A model generated the notes under the pieces. That model saw nothing but the letters and a program-made list of their open reading frames with translations. It ran no database searches and was not told where the DNA came from. A DNA stretch of 64,000 nucleotides, from the NCBI RefSeq assembly GCF_022682495.2, contig NC_071394.1:29732470-29796469 (forward strand), written 5' to 3'. The translations under genes and the position numbers were made by a program. Numbering within the stretch: position 1 is the first letter of the stretch; each line of letters begins with the position of its first letter. Source of the stretch: Desmodus rotundus (lineage: Eukaryota; Chordata; Mammalia; Chiroptera; Phyllostomidae). Shown here one piece after another: positions 60,636-64,000 of the stretch.

Positions 60636-60887
60636 CTTGGCAGTTCTTAATAAGTCATGTCAATTTGATTGTTTCCATGAATCCAGTAAGAATTTGTTCT
60701 CTTTATAATAGAAGACATAAAACCAGTTTCCAACTGTGGTTCTATTAACCAACACTTTAACTGAAATGTCGTATCTACAAGAGACATGCCTGGACTCCGG
60801 ATGTCACCAGAAACCCTATGGAATTAAGATTGACTTTCAAAGCTGATGAAAGCCCATTGAAGAAATAGCCTAGAACCTTGCTTAGTC

Positions 60888-61157
60888 ATGTGGTCAGGGC
60901 AGTCTTTCCAGGTAAGGAACAAAGGAAAAAAACCTTGCTTTCCTGAAAGACATTTTCGAGGACCTCAAGAACTTGAAGAATTTACCAAACCTACAGCTAT
61001 TGCAGGCAAAGCCTTATGGCAACTGTGGGGATGGCTTTTTTGCCCTGAGGGGCTAATTAAATCTCAATCTGAAGATTGCTTAGGAAATTCTAGCAAAGCA
61101 GATTTAAAAGAACTGTGTGATAATTGCTATTCTTATTTTGTTAATGAATGCAAATAA
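60888..61157 (+). other. Unrecognised 89-codon frame in provirus interior
   Basis: An open frame rich in Lys, Leu and Cys with a Trp-rich segment (LWQLWGWLFCPEG) and three Cys near the C terminus. It may be a scrap of a retroviral gene, because it lies between the LTRs, but I cannot assign it to gag, pol or env. Confidence 0.3.
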
Positions 61158-62009
61158 TCAGGTCAAATTAAGACTGGACTCAATACAGCCTCTTTAATAA
61201 AAATGAGGGTGAATTCAGGGAGAGAAACTGTGTTTAAGTGGGAATTATAATGCCCAATTGTGGATATTAGACTCTAGTCAGTTAACTGTCCTCAAGTTTT
61301 GTTTTTCACCCAAAACTGAACTAGTATCCAAATTCTTCTGCTTTCCTTCAACCCTCCAACTAATGTTTCATTTTTCTCCCATCTTTTGACTAGGAATTAT
61401 GGAGAACTAAAACTTTTTTCCTAAGGCTGTGTACACCATACAGAATTTCCTTGAGGACATGACGTCACCAGTGATGTTCAAACTGCAAATATAGAGAAAT
61501 CTATCAGATTGTCACTGCTTGCTTTCGTTCCAGCAAAAACCTTCTATCTAAGATTCTTCTCAACGGACAGTCTAACAGACTCAGAAACTGGTTTATGACT
61601 TACTGTGTTCATTGACCTTCGTGGGTTTTTTCCTGCTGTTTTCATACGGTTTATGCCTATGACTTTATTTACCTGATTGCTTGTTTACACAATATGGGCT
61701 TCACTGTAGAAGCCCGTGTGTATCGCAGCCACCTGAAAGGAGACTCAATGGTTTGGGTGGACTGACTTGTTGTTAAGACTAGATGGTTGAGTTGTGAGGT
61801 ATAGAGCGGTTTATTGGCTTAGCTTAAAACTGCTTTCCCTTTTCTGCCCAAGTGGTTCAGACAGAAAAGACCTGCTTCATCAAAAAAATATTAAACTATT
61901 CCCCTTAGCCTAATTTGAATTAAGTAAGGTAAACAAAAGGGCATCAGCAGGTGCGACACACCTTCCTCCAGGGAAGCCACTCCTCCAATCTAATCTAAGA
62001 CTCTGTAAG

Positions 62010-62339
62010 GTTGGTCCCTCCCTCTATCACCTTGTTCTGACCATTCATCAGACCTTTAGCTGCTATAATTCCCTTCATTTTGGACCATGCCTTTTTAACC
62101 TTCTTGTCAAACGTGTCACCTCTAGAACACAACAAGGATGCCAGCTTGCCCAACATCATCGTCCTCTAGACATCACCTATGCTACCTCCCAAGGAAAACA
62201 ACAGACTGACTGGGACTTTACAAAAATCCCTCTCCCTCTTGTGAAGCCTCCCCTTCCCTTTGTTCCTTTCTTCCTTTGGCAAACAGCAAGAATCCCTGAG
62301 TCTGGGGATAGGCAGGGCTACACCCCTAGACAGCAATAA
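62010..62339 (+). pseudogene. Env transmembrane C-terminal remnant
   Basis: One frame is open for 109 codons from after a stop at 62007-62009 to TAA at 62337-62339, with no ATG needed. It contains FGPCLFNLLVKRVTSR followed by a Gln/His-rich tail. This is the layout of the membrane-exit and cytoplasmic tail of gammaretrovirus-type Env transmembrane proteins: an aliphatic span, GPC, then basic residues. Its place, about 80 bases before the 3' LTR, is where env ends in these viruses. The fusion peptide, heptad region and surface subunit are not recognisable upstream, so it is a broken remnant. The tail beyond the basic patch is unusually long. Confidence 0.5.
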
Positions 62340-62417
62340 AAAGCTACAGAAGATGAGAACTTCACGCATTTACCCTTGTAAGATGACAAGGCCTAAGGTT
62401 CTTCAAGGGGGGATATA

Positions 62418-63371
62418 TATTAGCATAGGTCGCTAGATATTAATAAAGGAAGGGAGGAAAGGTGACTGGACATTAAGAAGCCTAATCTACCAAGGAGCTG
62501 AATCAGACAATAAACTTGCTTCGCTAGGAAGTTTCAGCATTCATAGACTACTCAGGGGACCTCTACATTCTCCATCCTCAAGACTTAATTTCTGAAACAG
62601 GGAGTGGGGGAAGGGGGAATCATTTCTGTCATTAATGGGGGAGGAATGAAAACAACAAGAAAAATTCCTCTGCTGGGCGCATGCCCAATAGAAGCCAAGA
62701 CGGCACAGGGGAAGGTGCTTCTATGATAAGGCATGCACAGTAGGAACCAAGATGGGGACCATAAGGGGCAAAACTAGCCTGGGAAAAGGATCGGATTGGA
62801 TAAGGGGCATAGAACCCCAGAAGAGCTAAGAAATGGATTGGTTAGGGGAAGGACCTGATACAAACCCACAAAAGACTGGGAAATTAATTTGTTATTTTGC
62901 AAAGGCGCCTGGTCTTTCTCAAGCCCAAGATAATATAATCCAAGCTTTTAACAAAGCTCTCTCTTGCTCAGTAACACATGCTCACCTCGTGCTCCCACAT
63001 TCTCTTTCTGTAACAGACACGCCAGTCTAGCAGCTGCCTGGGGCCCAGGCTGCAAGCACGAGCCTGGGTACAGCAACGCAACACCAACCAGAGCAAAGCT
63101 GGGAACAGACATGCTAGCTGGACGGGGACAGACATGGACTAAACTGATGGCACAGAATTTTTGGACACTGGCCTTTGTTTTGGGACTGATACAGACAAGG
63201 TTGGACTTTTTCCACAGTAGAATGAAAGGACATGAGACACCAGGAACCTGGGCGTAGCCATTTATTTCAACCCCAATAAATCTCAGCACTAAACCACATC
63301 ATCCCATGCATGGGTCCCCAGAAATGCTTTTCTTGCAACTCCATGAAAGGATTCTCCTTCCACTGGAAACA
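62418..63371 (+). mobile_element. 3' LTR of the provirus
   Basis: 954 bp starting TATTAGCATAGGTCGC (the expected TG has become TA) and ending ..CACTGGAAACA. It is collinear with the 5' LTR. Over a stretch of about 150 bases around 63130-63285 I count roughly 15 percent mismatches, so the insertion is old. AATAAA is at 63275-63280. A short extra block (about 63050-63065) is absent from the 5' LTR. Confidence 0.85.
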
Positions 63372-63375
63372 TTCT

Positions 63376-64000
63376 TACTCAAATTCTGTTTCCATAAAAA
63401 ACAGAAATCACTGGAAAGTCCTCAAACCTCACGTCTTTTCAAGACTGCACAGTAAACCACACGAAAATAAGAACCACTCACTGAAGTGCACAAAGACACT
63501 ACATTAAGTCCCATTAAACAGCCCAATGAAGTCTGCAGTATTTATTAGGTGTAACCACAGCAGTGTTCTGACTTCTATGGGGAAGGATGAAGAGGTGAAG
63601 GAACAGTTTTGCAGTATTACTGGAGCTGGCCGAAAACAAGCTTTGCAGCTCTGGCTCATTATTCCCAGCCACCCTGCAATCATGAACTTGGGGCACAGGG
63701 CAGGGAGGAAGACAAAGAAACCCAGCTTCCTGCCCAGGGAGACTTCCTGGTGCTGCTCTCAACGGTGACTTTTAGGAAGCCATAACTTCTACATCTGAAA
63801 CCAGAAGAGCTGGAATATCTAACTGAAATTAGTTCTGACTGGTTTCCATTAAATCTTTTTAGGCAGTTGTCAGTGTACTTCAGAGAGAAAAAAATTGATC
63901 ACATGCTCAACAGATGTGGGCTGGAATCAAAGGGAGCTGAGTGGGGCTGCACAGCCAGCCAGCAGAAGCTCCCCCAACAAAAGGTCAGCCATTTATAATG
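63376..64000. other. Unique noncoding sequence
   Basis: No repeat or gene recognised downstream of the provirus. The frames at 63514-63768 overlap on opposite strands. Confidence 0.4.

Larger units (their letters stand above)
57358..63371 (+). mobile_element. Decayed endogenous retrovirus (provirus)
   Basis: Two related LTRs in the same orientation bracket about 4.1 kb. The whole unit is flanked by the same 4-bp sequence TTCT (57354-57357 and 63372-63375), the duplication length used by gammaretrovirus-type integrases. Just before the 3' LTR is a purine run (AAGGGGGGA at about 62406-62413) in the position of a polypurine tract. No primer-binding site is recognised directly after the 5' LTR, and I see no intact gag, protease, reverse transcriptase, integrase or surface Env. 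A short Env-like remnant lies at 62010-62339, and a VES SINE interrupts the interior at 60396-60635. The internal region is much shorter than a complete provirus, so large deletions must have occurred. It cannot make virus. Confidence 0.75.

Overview
This window is vertebrate, almost certainly bat, nuclear DNA. The main evidence is seven tRNA-derived SINEs of the bat VES type. Their head reads GCCCTGGCTGG and is followed by a tRNA-like A box and B box and a CT-rich/A-rich tail; five have clear target-site duplications (TSDs) and two have imperfect ones. Ancient mammal-wide repeats fill in the background: MIR, L2, L1M, MER2/Tigger and hAT-Charlie. A mariner remnant and short mariner-like MITEs also fit a bat of the vesper/free-tailed/leaf-nosed group, but I cannot name the species. 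No bacterial, plasmid or CRISPR features are present.

I could not support any host protein-coding gene, RNA gene or CpG-island promoter. The longest open frame is 213 codons and is explained by GC/CT-rich composition. The window is best read as intergenic or deep-intronic DNA. Many short open frames are shadows in repeats or unique noncoding sequence.

Layout: 1-10 kb is mostly unique sequence with a MIR and an internally deleted mariner (2484-3162). 10-20 kb holds hAT, L1M, L2 and MIR fragments, a young-looking VES SINE (11824-12025), and a hAT split by an antisense L1. 20-33 kb holds a foldback MITE, three VES copies, an L1 ORF2 remnant and L1 3' ends. 33-37 kb is repeat-poor and may hold conserved noncoding elements. 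37-44 kb has two oppositely oriented solo LTRs of one family. One of these, together with two nested hAT elements, interrupts an old L1. 44-55 kb has two tandem repeats, two VES SINEs, two MER2 elements (one nested in another palindromic element), a hairpin element followed by G-rich DNA, and a 119-bp mariner-like MITE.

The most substantial unit is at 57358-63371: a decayed endogenous retrovirus with two related LTRs (919 and 954 bp) flanked by the same 4-bp duplication TTCT. It keeps a short remnant resembling the C-terminal end of a gammaretrovirus-type Env transmembrane protein. I saw no intact gag, pol or env, and a VES SINE has inserted inside it. Two solo LTRs at 37.8 and 42.5 kb belong to the same or a closely related family.

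All repeat names come from recognising sequence by eye. Family-level calls (VES, L1, MIR, MER2, mariner) are firmer than subfamily names.
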